DNA from: Tuctoria greenei
Taxonomy: Eukaryota; Streptophyta; Magnoliopsida; Poales; Poaceae
DNA length: 64,000 nucleotides
Reading direction: 5' to 3'
Assembly (NCBI GenBank): GCA_036927565.1
Contig: JAYESD010000009.1
Span: 154,030,929-154,094,928, forward strand
Shown: in pieces, positions 1 through 10,697 of the stretch
Numbering within the stretch: position 1 is the stretch's first letter
How the letters are laid out: the number at the start of each line of letters is the position of its first letter
Position numbers and translations under genes: made by a program
The notes under the pieces: model-generated
The model's input: the letters and a program-made list of their open reading frames with translations, nothing else
Told to the model about the DNA's origin: nothing
Database searches by the model: none

Positions 1-307
1 TGAAGAGCTAATGGCAAATGCGTGACATCATTCATAAGAACTAAAGATAATTTCAAATGAACAAGGCATTTTAGGGTAGGGTAAACAACTTTTTCATTAT
101 AATGCTCATAGGATAGAACAAACTTTACAGGAGGAACGACCTGCCCCGGGTGACAAGGAGCTGAGTGTACCTTCTCTAGCACCGGATCATGCCGAGCAAG
201 GCAGACAGTCGGAGCTCATTTCCCCGTCCTTAGTTAACCCAAGTGTTGTCTCTAGACACTATGCCGATTTTATAACAAAAAAGAAAAATAGAATGCCCTT
301 CCACTGG
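1..307 (-). other. Tat-A spacer downstream of integrase
   Basis: No gene is seen. By position this is the start of the long region that separates integrase from the 3' LTR in Tat elements; the matching region of Tat-B (below 37785) is also non-coding at this point. Confidence 0.5.
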
Positions 308-1518
308 TTATGGATAGAACTTATGGAGGTGTTCGATATTCCATGGGTTGGGTACTGGTTGCCCATCCACCGTAGCTAGGCGAACACACCCTGGGCGACA
401 AACCTCTGTAACCCGGAAGGGACCCTCCCACTTGGGGGAGAGTTTGTTTGTCCCTTCACGGGAAAGCATACGTCGTAGGACCAGGTCGTTCATCTTGAGC
501 TCCCTACTGTGCACGGTCCGCTGATGGTAGCGTCAAAGCACTTGCCTGTATCGTGCGTTTTGGAGGGCGGCTCGTACGCGTCCCTCGTCAACGAGGTCCA
601 TAGTTTAATGCCGGAAATGGTCCTGCGCGGCTTCGTTGTACATCCGGACACGGGGGGAGCCCATGGTGATCTCTGGGGGAAGGACGGCCTCTACCCCGTA
701 CACCAGGAAGTAGGGCGTTTCTCCCGTAGCCTGGCTTGTTGATGTCCAGCTAGCCCACAACGCATATGGCAGCTCATCCACCCAGTTTGCACCATGCTTC
801 TCGAGGCTTGAGTATGTACGAGTCCGAAGGTCCTTGAGAATCTCGGCATTCGCCCTCTCTACCTGCCCAGTGCTCTCGGTATTGGCGACAGGGGCATAAC
901 AAACTTGGATCCCAGGTCCTCGCAATATTCTTGGAACGCCGCACTCATAAATTGGGTCCCGTTATCAGTGATGATTATGTTCGGGACCCTGAACCTACAG
1001 ACGATCGACTTAATGAACTTCACTGCGGACTCCTTGTTAATGGTAACGACTGGGGTGGCTTCTGGCCATTTGGTGAACTTATCTACAGCGATGTAGAGGT
1101 GCTGGAACCCTCCGACGACTCTTGGGAAAGGTCCCAGGATGTCCAGTCCCCACACGGCGAATGGCCACGAGGGAGGGATCATCTGCAGCGCTTGAGATGG
1201 TGTGTGGATCTGCTTGGCATGGAACTAGCACGCCTTGCATCTCTTAACCATGCCAGCAGCATCCTGGAGTGTTGTGGGCCAGTAGAAGCCGTGCCGAAAG
1301 GCTTTACCAACCAGCGTGCGGGCCAATGCGTGGTTCCCACACTCACCTCTATGGATTTCTCCGAGTAAGACGCAGCCCTCCCCCCGCATAATGTAGCGCA
1401 GTAGGATGCCATTGGCGCCACGCCGGTGGAGATCCCCCTCTACGAGCGTGTATCTTTTATCCATCCGCACAATCCGTTCTGCCAGGGCATGTTCTACGGG
1501 AAGGTATTTGTCTTTCAA
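308..1518 (-). pseudogene. Tat-A integrase, broken
   Basis: Integrase inserts retroelement cDNA into the host chromosome. From 1518 downward there is an HHCC zinc-binding module (HRGECGNHALARTL to KRCKAC), then a DDE core with LDILGPF, TDNGTQF and GQVERANAEI carrying the two Asp and the Glu, and a C-terminal tail ending near PNPWNIEHLHKFYP at 308. A TAG right after KAC (about 1222-1224) replaces a Gln codon that is CAG in Tat-B, a frameshift near 905-925 separates the second Asp from the Glu, and another shift lies near 515-605. Non-functional. Confidence 0.88.
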
Positions 1519-1533
1519 GTAGTCCCGAACCTC

Positions 1534-2223
1534 CTAGATCCATGCATCGGGACCTCCTTGAGCTTCTAGTTCTTGGGCGCACAAATGCTCAGTGCTGCTG
1601 GAGGCGCATAGGAACCTTGGCAGGCCCCATGGCTGTAGAGCCGTCGAGGTTGCTAGCTTCGAGGTGCTAACTTCACCCCCTTCACCCGGTTCGGCAGCTC
1701 GGGCGGTTGGTCGCGATAACGTCCTTGAAAAGACTCCTTCGGGCACTGGTGCCTCTGTGGAGGCCTTTGTTGACAGGTCGTCTGCGATTGAGTTGTCAGC
1801 TCGGGGTACATGGCACAGATCCAGTACCTCAAAATCTTTCTCCAGCTTCCTGGCGTGCAGCATGTATGCTGCCAGCTGGGGGTCGTTGCAGCTACACTCC
1901 CCTTTGACCTGCTTGACAACTAGCTGGGAATCACCTTTGGCAAGGAGCTGGCGGATGTTGAGGGTCAGTGTTGTCTTCAGCCCGTAGATGAGGGCCTCAT
2001 ACTCTGCCATGTTGTTGGTAGCCTTGAAGCCAAGATGCACCATATACTTGAACTGCTCCTCCGTCGGAGCTATGAGCACCACTCCGGCCCCGACCCCATG
2101 TTTCTGGGTGGAACCATCGAAGTAAAGTGTCCACGGGGTTTCAGCGAAAACCGGTGCCTCAGACACTGTGTCTCCGCTGACTGGGCATTCGGGGTTGCCA
2201 GGCGATGGAATCCACTCGGCCAA
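1534..2223 (-). pseudogene. Tat-A archaeal-type RNase H (second RNase H)
   Basis: The 229-codon frame contains WTLYFDGSTQKHGVGAG, NNMAEYEALIYGL and KGDSQLVVKQVKGECSC, and further on RADNSIADDLS, the Asp/Glu metal-binding signatures of an archaeal-type RNase H. Plant Tat elements are known to carry this domain after their original RNase H. It would degrade the RNA strand during reverse transcription. It ends at a TAG (about 1531-1533) that separates it from the integrase frame. The acquired domain itself is undisturbed here, unlike the matching one in Tat-B. Confidence 0.85.
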
Positions 2224-2238
2224 GAAATCTGCCAGGGC

Positions 2239-3455
2239 CTAGCTTTTGACCGCATGCCGAGGAAGGAACTCGATCTCGAACTCTGCTAGCTCAGCTGCAC
2301 TTGGCGATGTTGCCGGTAGCATTAGGACTGTGGAGGACCTTTCTCTGTGGAAAGGAGGTGACCACTGAGACCTTATGGCCCTGAAAGTAGTGTTGGAGCT
2401 TCTCGATGCTATAAACACATCATACAACAGCTTATGTATCTCCTGATACCTTGTATTTGCCTCATGGAGGACTTCGCTGATGTAGTAGACCGGCCTTTGA
2501 GTAGTCCGGACTCTGCCCGAGAGGTCCGGTGTTCCTTGTGTTGGATCCAGGTCCTGGGGTTCCTGGCTCCCGGGACTCGCATCATACTCTAGGGCCTGGG
2601 GTCCAGCGGTTTCTTGGCTCCCAGAGCCCTACTGAGAGAGGTCCATGGCTAGGTCTGGGACCGGGGGCTCGGTGCTTGCGCTACAGACTCCTTCTCGTGC
2701 ATGCTGCTGATGTGGTTCCGATCGCTCTGCGACCAAGACCATACTAACCACTTCGGTTGTTGCAGTAACATATAGCAATAGGGGCTCTCCGGGCTCTGGC
2801 GCCACCATAACCGGGAGGGACGTCAGGTGCCTCTTGAGCTCCTGAAACGCTGCTTCCGCTTCTTCTATCCAGGCAAAGGGACCTGCCTTCCGCAAAATCT
2901 TGAAGAAGGGAAGTGCCCGTTCTGCCAACCTTGAGATAAAGCGGCTAAGGGCCGCTAGGCAACCTGCGAGCTTCTGTACATCCTTGATACGTGTCGGGGG
3001 CCGCATCAGATCTATTGCCTTGATCTTCTCTGGATTGGCTTTGATCTCCCGGTGAGAAACCAAGAATCCCAGCAGCTTCCCAGAAGCAACCCTGAAGACA
3101 CACTTTTCGGAGTTCAGCATCGTGCGCGTAAGGCACAACCTGCTGAAGACTTGTGCTAAGTTGTCCAGGAAGGACGTGTGGTCTTTGATTTTGATCACGA
3201 TGTCATCGACATACACCTCTACCAGGTCTCTAATGAGGTCCTCAAATTTTTTATGCATCACACGTACAAAGGTAGGGACAACATTCTTAAGACCATAAGG
3301 CATGGAGACATAACAATACAGGTCATCTACTGTTAGAAAAGCAGTATGTTCCTCATCATCTCTAGACATAGGTATTTGGTGGAAATCAGAATACGCGTCT
3401 AGGAAACACAGCAGATCACAGCCTGACGTAGATTCTACAATTTGATCTATCCTGG
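2239..3455 (-). pseudogene. Tat-A reverse transcriptase and first RNase H
   Basis: The frame from 3369 gives MSRDDEEHTAFLTVDDLYCY, then EVYVDDIVIK with the YVDD catalytic loop, then the thumb/connection (PPTRIKDVQKLAGCLAAL) and the start of RNase H (GEPLLLYVTATTEVVSMVL). The RNase H core is then split by a low-complexity stretch (about 2500-2720) and resumes in another frame at 2427-2239 (ELAEFEIEFLPRHAVKS). The upstream RT fingers lie beyond the SIRE-A insertion at 50859-51080. Broken by frameshifts. Confidence 0.87.
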
Positions 3456-4921
3456 TGTAAGGATCGAATGCACAAGAGGGGGGTGAGGTGAATTGGGCTT
3501 CTTTTTAAAAACTAGAGCAATAAAAACTTAACTACTAAAAGCCCAATTCCCTATGCAAACAACCTATGCATTCAAGTGAATAATAAGTTTGTGGTATATG
3601 AAATACATAAGTGTAACGGGAAAGTAAGTGTGCAAACTCCCGAGGAGACACGAGGACACAATGATTTGTCCCGTGGTTCGGCAAGATAATCAAGACCTTC
3701 CTACATCCACGTTGTGGCACCTACCAAAGGGTGTAGCCACTCCCAAGTCTCCACGACCAGGGATCTCACTAAAAGTCTCCGTTCACCATCTCCGGCAAGG
3801 TGGAGCTCAAGCCTTGTACAAGTTTGATCTTTCGGGCTTCCACAACCGTCATGGCAAGCTTCGGAAGGATCTCTCCGATCACCGACTGATACATGGTGAA
3901 TGCAATCACCAAGAGACACTCTCTTACAGCTCTCACTACACTAGAGACTCCAATCACCAAGAATGGAAGCACCCAAGCATCATCTCTAGTAAGTTCTAGC
4001 CTATCTCTTGGTGCACAAGTGGTGTAAATGATGTGGAAGTGGTTGCTCAACGTCTTGAATGCTTGGTAATGTGTAGAGTAGCTCTGGGCATCAAGACTTG
4101 TCGAAATGACTGGTTGAATGGATATAAATAGCCAGCTTCCACGAGATAGCCGTTGGAAAAGTAGGCTGACATCACTGTTCTGCAAACGCCGGATGCTCCA
4201 GTGTTCTCCCTTCAGTTGTCATCGGTCGAATACAAATTAGTTGAGGTCAATGTGTTAGATATGACCGTTGATCAACCGATGTTGTATACACATGTACATC
4301 GGATAATTTGGTGACACTTGATCCAGAATGGTCCAGAAATAATGCTTACTGGAATGATTGACCGATGTGTTATAATTGTACATCGGATGGTCCGGTGTTA
4401 CACTTGGTCCAGGTAAATTGCTTACTGGAATGATCGACCGATGTAACACTTGCTTCATCATTGGATGATCCGGTGTATACCCAAGACTGAGGTCTTCTTC
4501 TGCTCAGAGCCAACTCGACCGATGTAATGTTTTCTGGATACATCGGATGATCCAGTGAGTTGATTTTGTCTGCTTCGAGTTGTTCTAAGTGATTCTTTTG
4601 GAATTTGTTCGAGTGATCTCTTAGACATTGGTTTGAAATGTTCCTATGATGACGACCAAGTCTCGAGTGATGTCACTTTTGATGGAATAATTTTGACATA
4701 TGTGCTTTTTCTTTTATTCTTCGTGAAAATCGATTGACCTCGTAAAATAGTTTGTTGAGGGGTCTCCAATTTTATCCAATGAGCAGTAGATGATATAAAT
4801 ATAGAGTCGATTAAGTGTGATGAATTATATGAGAGACCTTGCATTCACAAACTTATTAGTGATATCCAACGGTTGTCATTAATCACGGAAACCATACCTT
4901 ATGGGGGCCTAGATGCTTTCA
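3456..4921 (-). repeat. SIRE-A 3' LTR
   Basis: 1466 bp, TG...CA ends. It matches the LTRs at 46830-48295 and 49428-50853 along its whole length. It is followed on the plus side by a polypurine tract on the minus strand, which marks it as the 3' LTR. It contains several near-palindromes of the type CATCGGATGATCCGGTG (about 4300-4550). Confidence 0.93.
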
Positions 4922-4937
4922 ATCTCCCCCTTTTTGG
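4922..4937 (-). promoter_or_regulatory. SIRE-A polypurine tract
   Basis: On the minus strand the sequence CCAAAAAGGGGGAGAT lies immediately before the LTR start TGAAAGCATC. This is the expected plus-strand priming site of an LTR retrotransposon; SIRE-B has the nearly identical CAAAAAGGGGGATAT at its own 3' LTR. Confidence 0.85.
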
Positions 4938-6428
4938 TGATTGATGACAACACAACGAGTAAAACATAATAGTAATGAAATTAAGAATACGATACTCAAA
5001 AGGATATGCAACAAGTACAAGATCCAGCACACGAAGCTCGAAGGCTCAAAAACGATCAATAAAACATAAGAGAATTTAGTGGCACACGTATACTCAAAGA
5101 TAGCAAAAGAATAGCAAAGCTCCCAAATTATAAAAAGCTCCCAAAATACCCCCCTGTAACTAGGACTCCCCCTAGGACTATGCTATCCCTCCCCCTGACT
5201 CTGACTCTTCTCCCCCTTTGGCATCAAGACACCAAAAAGGGAAGCTGAGTGCCTAAGGATCCTGAGCGCTCAGGGCGATGATGAACTGGTCGCCGTCGGG
5301 GGTGCTATCGTCGGAGCTGCCGCCTGCTGCTGCTGAGGCTGGAGTGGAGGAGACCGGTGTTGTGGGAGCTGCTGTCGGTGCTGAGGGTGCCTGCTGAGTC
5401 TGGACTGCTGGTAGCGGGGCACTGACAACCGAAGCCGGAGTCTGCTGAAAGAGTGTTGAAGTCGGCAGGGGACAGTGAAGAGAAGGAAAACGAGAGGCGC
5501 TAAATAGGTGGGGCCCGAACCCGAGCTTGATTTTTAACATCGGATGATCCAACGTCAGATGAGAGGTGCATCCTTCGAGTGGTACAGTAAGGGTATTCCA
5601 GAGGCACCTTCAACATCGGATGATCTGACGTGGAAATGATTTGCATCAGTTGAATTTGGCACAACTCCAGAAATGTAAACATCAGATGCTCCGATGTTTC
5701 TCAGAATGAACTCATCGGTTGATTTGACTTTCTGACTAAGCTGACCCTTGCACTTAAGCACAAACTGATCTGATGATGCTTCTGCCCTAAGCATCGGATA
5801 ATCCGATGACTACAAAAGATAAGCAACATCCCATATATGTCCTTTGACTTAAACAAACAAAGAGAAACACAAGTCTTAGGACTTTTTGGGCAACCCCTAA
5901 CCCCTCAAAAAGACTTTAACTCTAGTTGCCAATAACTTGGCTAAGCCCTAAAGCAAATAGAACACCGGAAAGATCAAGGAAAAAATCCAAATAAAATGTA
6001 AGGCCCATGCTTTGTGAGCTAGAGGATGAAGACTTCTATCTCTTTAAAGCATGTTCCTTTAGGCATTAACGCACCTAACACTTTGTTCTTTCCACATCAT
6101 ATGAGTTGAGATATTGCATTTCAAACAAGTCTCTTTCTCATGAAGTGGGTTCCCCTTTGTGACAATCTACCGTATGCAATGCCAAACAATTTTTTAATCC
6201 AAGATATTAAACGTGTGTGCAAGTCTATATGGCAGGCATCATGCAAGACATAAACTAAATCTATCTTGCCAAATTTGAACCTTTCGAAGGCTTCTTCAGG
6301 AAGATCCATTCTCCAAGTCTTGGGGATACCCAAAAGAACCGCCATCCCAAGCTAACCCTTGCTCGCCCCTATCATTTGAAAGTTAGACAAGACCTATATG
6401 TAATGCATTCTTACATGACCATCGCAAC
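4938..6428 (-). other. SIRE-A spacer between RNase H and 3' LTR
   Basis: About 1.5 kb without an intact gene. It holds a short remnant ORF (5253-5552) and a cluster of near-palindromes (5530-5810) of the kind CATCGGATGATCC, CAGATGCTCCGATG and CATCGGATAATCCGATG, related to those in the LTR. In SIRE-B the same place holds a 500-codon extra ORF, so this copy has probably lost most of that gene. Confidence 0.6.
5253..5552 (-). pseudogene. Remnant of the extra (env-position) ORF of SIRE-A
   Basis: A 99-codon frame rich in Ala, Pro, Ser and Thr ending GGSSDDSTPDGDQFIIALSAQDP. Right after its stop the minus strand reads GGTGTCTTGATGCCAAAGGGGGAGA, the same trailer that follows the extra ORF of SIRE-B at about 32400. 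I infer that only the C-terminal tail of that gene remains. No function can be assigned. Confidence 0.4.
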
Positions 6429-7469
6429 TTACATGACGTTCGATGCATCTAGCACATTTAATTCACTCCTTAGTCTAGAAAAGGTTTTTTCATCAAGTGG
6501 TTTAGTGAAGATATCCGCCAATTCTTCTTCGAACCTAACACCTTGCAAGAAGATGTCTCCCTTAGCTTCATGGTCCCGCAAGAAATGATGGCGAATATCA
6601 ATGCACTTAGTGCGGGAGTGTTGAACGGGGTTTTTAGCAATCTTAACCGCACTTTCATTGTCACAAAGGAGAGGCACACAACCAAATTTAACACCAAAGT
6701 CCAAAAGGGTTTGCTTCATATAAAGGATTTGTGAACAACATGCACCGGCCGCTATATATTCTTCTTCCGCAGTGGACAAAGCAACGGAGTTTTGCTTCTT
6801 GCTAGACCAAGATACTAGGGAACGCCCAAGCAAGTGGCACCCTCCGGAGGTACTCTTGCGATCCACACGGCATCCGGCAAAGTCCGAATCTGAGTAACCC
6901 AAGAGATGGAATTTAGCACCTTTGGGGTACCATAGGCCTACACTTGGAGTATGCTTGAGATACCGAAGTATCCTAAAGACCGCCTTCCGATGCGATTCTT
7001 TAGGTGCCGCTTGAAAGCGAGCACACAAGCATACACTAAACATGATATTGGGCCTAGATGCAGTAAGATAAAGCAATGAACCAATCATGGAATGGTAATT
7101 AGATTGGTCAACAAGTTTACCGTCCTTATCTGCGGCGAGATGACAATTTGTTTCCATTGGAGTACTTCTTGAGCTACAATCTCCCATCTCAAATTTCTTC
7201 AAGAGGTCCTTAGTATATTTTTCTTGATAGATGAAGGTCCTCTCTCGAAGTTGCTTGATTTGAAATCCAAGGAAGAAGTTGAGCTCTCCAATCATCGACA
7301 TCTCGAATTCCCTAGACATCATTTTGCCAAACTCATGGCTAAGAGCTTCGTTAGTTGAACCAAAAATAATATCATCGACATAAATTTGACAAACAAATAG
7401 TTCTCCATCGATGTCTTTGGTGAAGAGTGTAGTGTCCACCCTCCCGATCTTGAATCCTTGCATTAACAA
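6429..7469 (-). pseudogene. SIRE-A reverse transcriptase (C-terminal half) and RNase H
   Basis: The 346-codon frame begins with the RT palm (CQIYVDDIIFGSTNE, the YVDD loop), continues through the copia connection (YHSMIGSLLYLTASRPNIMF, SDSDFAGCRVDRKSTSGG) and ends in RNase H (ALSTAEEEYIAAGACCSQ, CDNESAVKIAKNPVQHSRTK, IDIRHHFLRDH, DIFTKPLDEK). The metal-binding residues appear present. It is separated from the RT N-terminal half by an in-frame TGA just after WYERL. Confidence 0.92.
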
Positions 7470-7475
7470 GAAATC

Positions 7476-8192
7476 TCATAGTCTTTCATACCACGCTCTA
7501 GGTGCTTGCTTGAGCCCGTAGAGCGCCTTGTGCAATCTAAACACATGATTAGGATTCCTTGGATCTTCGAACCCGGGAGGTTGTTCAACATAAACAAGCT
7601 CGTTAATGTAACCATTGAGAAAGGCACTTTTCACATACATTTGATAAAGTTTTATATTATGATGTGATGCAAAAGCAAGAAGTATAAGGATGGCTTCTAG
7701 TCCAGTGACTGGAGCAAATGTTTCTCCAAAGTCTAGTCCTTCAACTTGCGAGAAACCCTTGTCCACAAGTCTTGCCTTGTTGTAGATCACAACACCGTTC
7801 TCGTCTTGTTTGTTGCAGTACACCCACTTTGTCCCGATGACGTTCTTGTCCTTGGGTCGCTCCTCCAACACCCAAACTTCATTGCGGATGAAGTTGTTGA
7901 GTTCTTCTTGCATGGCCATTACCCAATTTGGATCTTGGAGTGCTTCCTCAATGTGAGTGGGTTCTACACATGAAACAAACGAGTAGTGCTCACAAAACAT
8001 AGCGAAATGGTGAGAATGTGTACTTACTCCCCTTGACGGACTACCGATAATTTGATCAATCCAATGTGCCTTGGGGATGCGTCCATGCCTCATAAGTGGT
8101 TGTGAAGCACTTGGCGGTGGTGATGCGTGTTGCTCTTCTTGTGGTTGGACTTGATCATGAACTTGTTCTTCTTCTTGATGTTGTGTGGCTTG
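7476..8192 (-). pseudogene. SIRE-A reverse transcriptase, N-terminal half
   Basis: The frame gives the standard copia RT start (EEALQDPNWVMAMQEELNNF, GTKWVYCNKQDENGVV, ARLVDKGFSQVEGLDF, YQMYVKSAFLNGYINE, KALYGLKQAPRAWYERL). The first catalytic Asp, in the QMDVKSAFL motif of SIRE-B, is Tyr here (QMYVKSAFL), so the enzyme would be inactive even without its stops. Upstream it is separated from integrase by a TAA near 8190. Confidence 0.9.
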
Positions 8193-9101
8193 TTAATCTT
8201 GTGTCGGCAATGTATCATCTTTTTCTTCATCGTCAACTTGAGGTGCCATAGATTTGTTGATGTTGGAACTTGAAGCTCCCCCTAGATCATGGCTCTCCTC
8301 AACTTTAGGCTTGATGTCTCCAATGGTCATGTTCTTCATAGATTCTCGTAGAGGCTCATCATCTATTCCATCATGACCAAAACTCTCCTCTTGGGAGCCA
8401 TTAGTTTCATCAAACTCAACATCACAACTTTCCTCAACTAAACCAGAGGTTTGGTTGAATACACAATATGCTTTTGAGTTTGATGCATAACCAAGAAAGA
8501 TACCAACATCACATCTTCTTTCAAACTTACTGAGCCTTTTCTTGCGGTAGATATAGCACTTGCACCTGAAGACTCGAAAATAGGAGATGTTGGGCTTTCT
8601 CCCAATGAGGAGTTCGTACGGGGTCTTTTGAAGTAGTCGATGTAGATAGACCCGATTTGCGACATGGCACGCCGTGTTGATTGCTTCGGCCCAAAACTTC
8701 TCGGACGTGCCATAGTCATCAAGCATTGCTCGTGCAAGAGTGATGAGAGTCTTGTTCTTCCTTTCAACGACACCATTTTGTTGAGGAGTGTATGTGGCTG
8801 AAAATTCATGCTTCACGCCTTCACAATCACACCACTCCCCAATGTTGTAGTTCTTAAATTCGGTGCCATTGTCACTCCGAATCTTGATGATGGGAAGTTG
8901 AAATTCCCTTTGGGCACGGTTAGCGAAGGTCTTAAACACTTTCGGAGTTTCACTCTTGTCACCTAGAAACAAAGTCCAAGCATAGCAATAGTAGTCATCA
9001 ACTATAACAAGACAATAGAGATTACCGCCAAGACTTTGATATGTGGACGGTCCGAAGAGGTACATGTGGAGCAACTCAAGTGGCTTGGAGGTTGACACCA
9101 T
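8193..9101 (-). pseudogene. SIRE-A integrase core
   Basis: The 302-codon frame contains the integrase core (CLVIVDDYYCYAWTLFL, IRSDNGTEFKNY, QNGVVERKNKTLITLARAML), then HRLLQKTPYELLIGRKPN and a low-complexity C-terminal region. The first catalytic Asp (MDLFGP in SIRE-B) is Tyr here (MYLFGP). The HHCC zinc-binding region that should come just before is missing: the protease frame runs almost directly into PLELLHM. Both defects make this integrase inactive. Confidence 0.9.
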
Positions 9102-9277
9102 TGTGAAATTGCAATCTTGCCCAACCCAATTACCTTCCCCTTAGAGTTATCACCAAAGGTGACTTGTTCATGATTGACGGGGTTCTCTATGGAGGTGAAC
9201 ATACCATCGTTGCCGGTCATGTGTTGAGTGCACCCGCTATCGAGTACCCAATGCTTTCCTCTGGCTTTGTAGTTCAC
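9102..9277 (-). pseudogene. SIRE-A aspartic protease (fragment)
   Basis: The frame NYKARGKHWVLDSGCTQHM carries the DSG active site of a copia protease. It opens with GTG at 9277 directly after TGTGTAG on the minus strand, with no ATG, as expected for an internal piece of a polyprotein. It continues to GKVIGLGKIAIS and then falls into a deletion or frameshift at about 9101-9126. The matching gag piece lies 35 kb away at 44665 because Tat-B landed between them. Confidence 0.85.
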
Positions 9278-9313
9278 CTACACACATGAATTCAATTATT
9301 GATTTTAGGCACA

Positions 9314-10198
9314 TGTCGGCGTTTGGAACCGGCAGATCTCTCGACAATACTTTTGGTAGATCGAGGAGTTGTAGTTCGGTAATGGGCGCGCAGAGATTCA
9401 AGATGGTGAAAGACACGTGTACACAGGGATTTACGTGGTTCGGGCCGCCTGAGCGTAATACCCTACTCCACGGGGTGTGTTGGTGATGTATTAAGCTCGG
9501 GAGTCTAGAAGAAGCTCCAGAAGAAGAAGCTTGTCCAGCTCAGAGTGTTCAGCGGTGGTCTAGAGTTGTCCCTTGTGTATCGTCGACTAGTCCTTTTATA
9601 GTACAAGGACTAGTCGTTACAACGTCAGCCTTTCCCGACAGGTGGCCCCGTCGGTTACACACGCTTGATACACAATAAATGGGGTTAATTACCCGTAATA
9701 GCCTGGTAATGGGCCTTAATAGTGTCGTTACCAGTATTAAGGGCCATCCGATCATGTGTCATTAATATGGTTTTAATGACACTTAATCGGGTCTTGAAGT
9801 CTTTGATTGATCCTTGAAGGTCTGGAGCTGTTGGGGGGGGGGTCCACCGACCTGATAGTTGAAGTTGAAGGTCCGGCGGTTGCCACGTGATAGCAATGAA
9901 GCTCATCGTCGTGGACGGGTAGGTCCGGTGCTGTTGGACACGTGTCAGTACCAGAGCTTCCCTCTGTCTGGAGTTAGGTCCGGTGGTGCCATATTGGTAT
10001 TCTGACCAGAGCTTCCCAAGTGTGGGTGATAGCTCCGGTCTTGTGATACACGTGGCGGCCCTGGGACTAACCATGTCGGGGGAGCAGGTCCGGTTACACC
10101 TGACATGTGGGGCCTTCAGAGGTCTTCAAATCTGGTATATGGAGTTTCCTTGTGATATTTGCAATCCCAAGGGGTATCCGATATGGAGGGTACCGACA
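9314..10198 (-). repeat. Tat-B 3' LTR
   Basis: 885 bp, matched by the 881-bp LTR at 43779-44659 (same ends, same internal order, scattered substitutions and a longer G run near 9830). A TATA-like box lies in the loop of a hairpin at 9584-9616. Confidence 0.92.
9584..9616 (-). promoter_or_regulatory. TATA box inside a perfect inverted repeat, Tat-B LTR
   Basis: The arms CGACTAGTCCTT and AAGGACTAGTCG flank TTATAGTAC; on the minus strand the loop and arm edge read CTATAAAAGG, a good TATA box in the sense direction of Tat-B. The other LTR has the same structure at 44049-44081. Confidence 0.6.
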
Positions 10199-10697
10199 GT
10201 GGCCCCCTGGACTCACCTCCGGGAGAGACCTTTTGTATGAAGTCATTTCGCCGGAGGTGGGTCCATTCTTCGGTTTCTGAACCGTGTCTTCAAGGGTCTT
10301 TGGTTATGCCGTTGGCGGTAGTTCACAGTTAAACTTCCGTCGCGTGGTGATCTTGAAGGTGGCAGGTGAGATCTTAGCATGCGGATCTCATGCGATTGAA
10401 GGTCACCAGTTCCCGATTCGAAAATCATATCGGTTCGCGCGCCCTGTCAGGCCGCTGACTTCGGGTTTCCCGCCTTTCATGATGACAACCGTTCGCCTGG
10501 GGTAAGAACCTCTACTTGATCGTCGGGGTGGCCCCGGGCCCCCTTGTCATTGGCGGGGTGAAATCTTTGGCTGGTATCATCGGCTCCTCTGTGGTTTCCA
10601 TCCAGGCGTTGCGGGGGCTTACTTAAGAAGGAAAGCACGCACCGTTTGGGGTTCTTTACGCCTTTCAATTGATCTTGCGCTCAAACCTTCCAAACTT
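10199..10697 (-). other. Tat-B spacer next to the 3' LTR, with likely polypurine tract
   Basis: On the minus strand GGAGGTGAGTCCAGGGGGCCAC (10199-10220) ends at the LTR start and is the probable polypurine tract. The rest has no coding signal I recognise and would be the upstream (promoter side) region of the plus-strand antisense ORF that begins at about 10698. Confidence 0.5.

Larger units (their letters stand above)
1..3455 (-). mobile_element. Tat-A: Ty3/gypsy (Tat clade), 3' half of the polyprotein
   Basis: This is the older outer retrotransposon. Read on the minus strand from 3455 down it gives reverse transcriptase, RNase H, a second (archaeal-type) RNase H and integrase, the domain order typical of plant Tat-clade gypsy elements. 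It is cut at 3455 by SIRE-A; its upstream part resumes at 50859 after the duplicated pentamer CCTGG (3451-3455 and 50854-50858). No LTR is seen; the 3' LTR must lie left of base 1. Several in-frame stops show it is dead. It is related to, but a separate insertion from, Tat-B. Confidence 0.9.

Noticed and set aside
3628..3999. Plus-strand frame in the SIRE-A LTRs (also 46947-47372 and 49546-49875)
   Set aside because: It lies wholly within an LTR, antisense to the element, differs in length among the three LTRs and matches no known protein.
4111..4131. TATAAATA on the plus strand in the SIRE-A LTR as a promoter
   Set aside because: It points against the sense direction of the element; on the minus strand it reads TATTTATA, which may serve but is not a convincing box.
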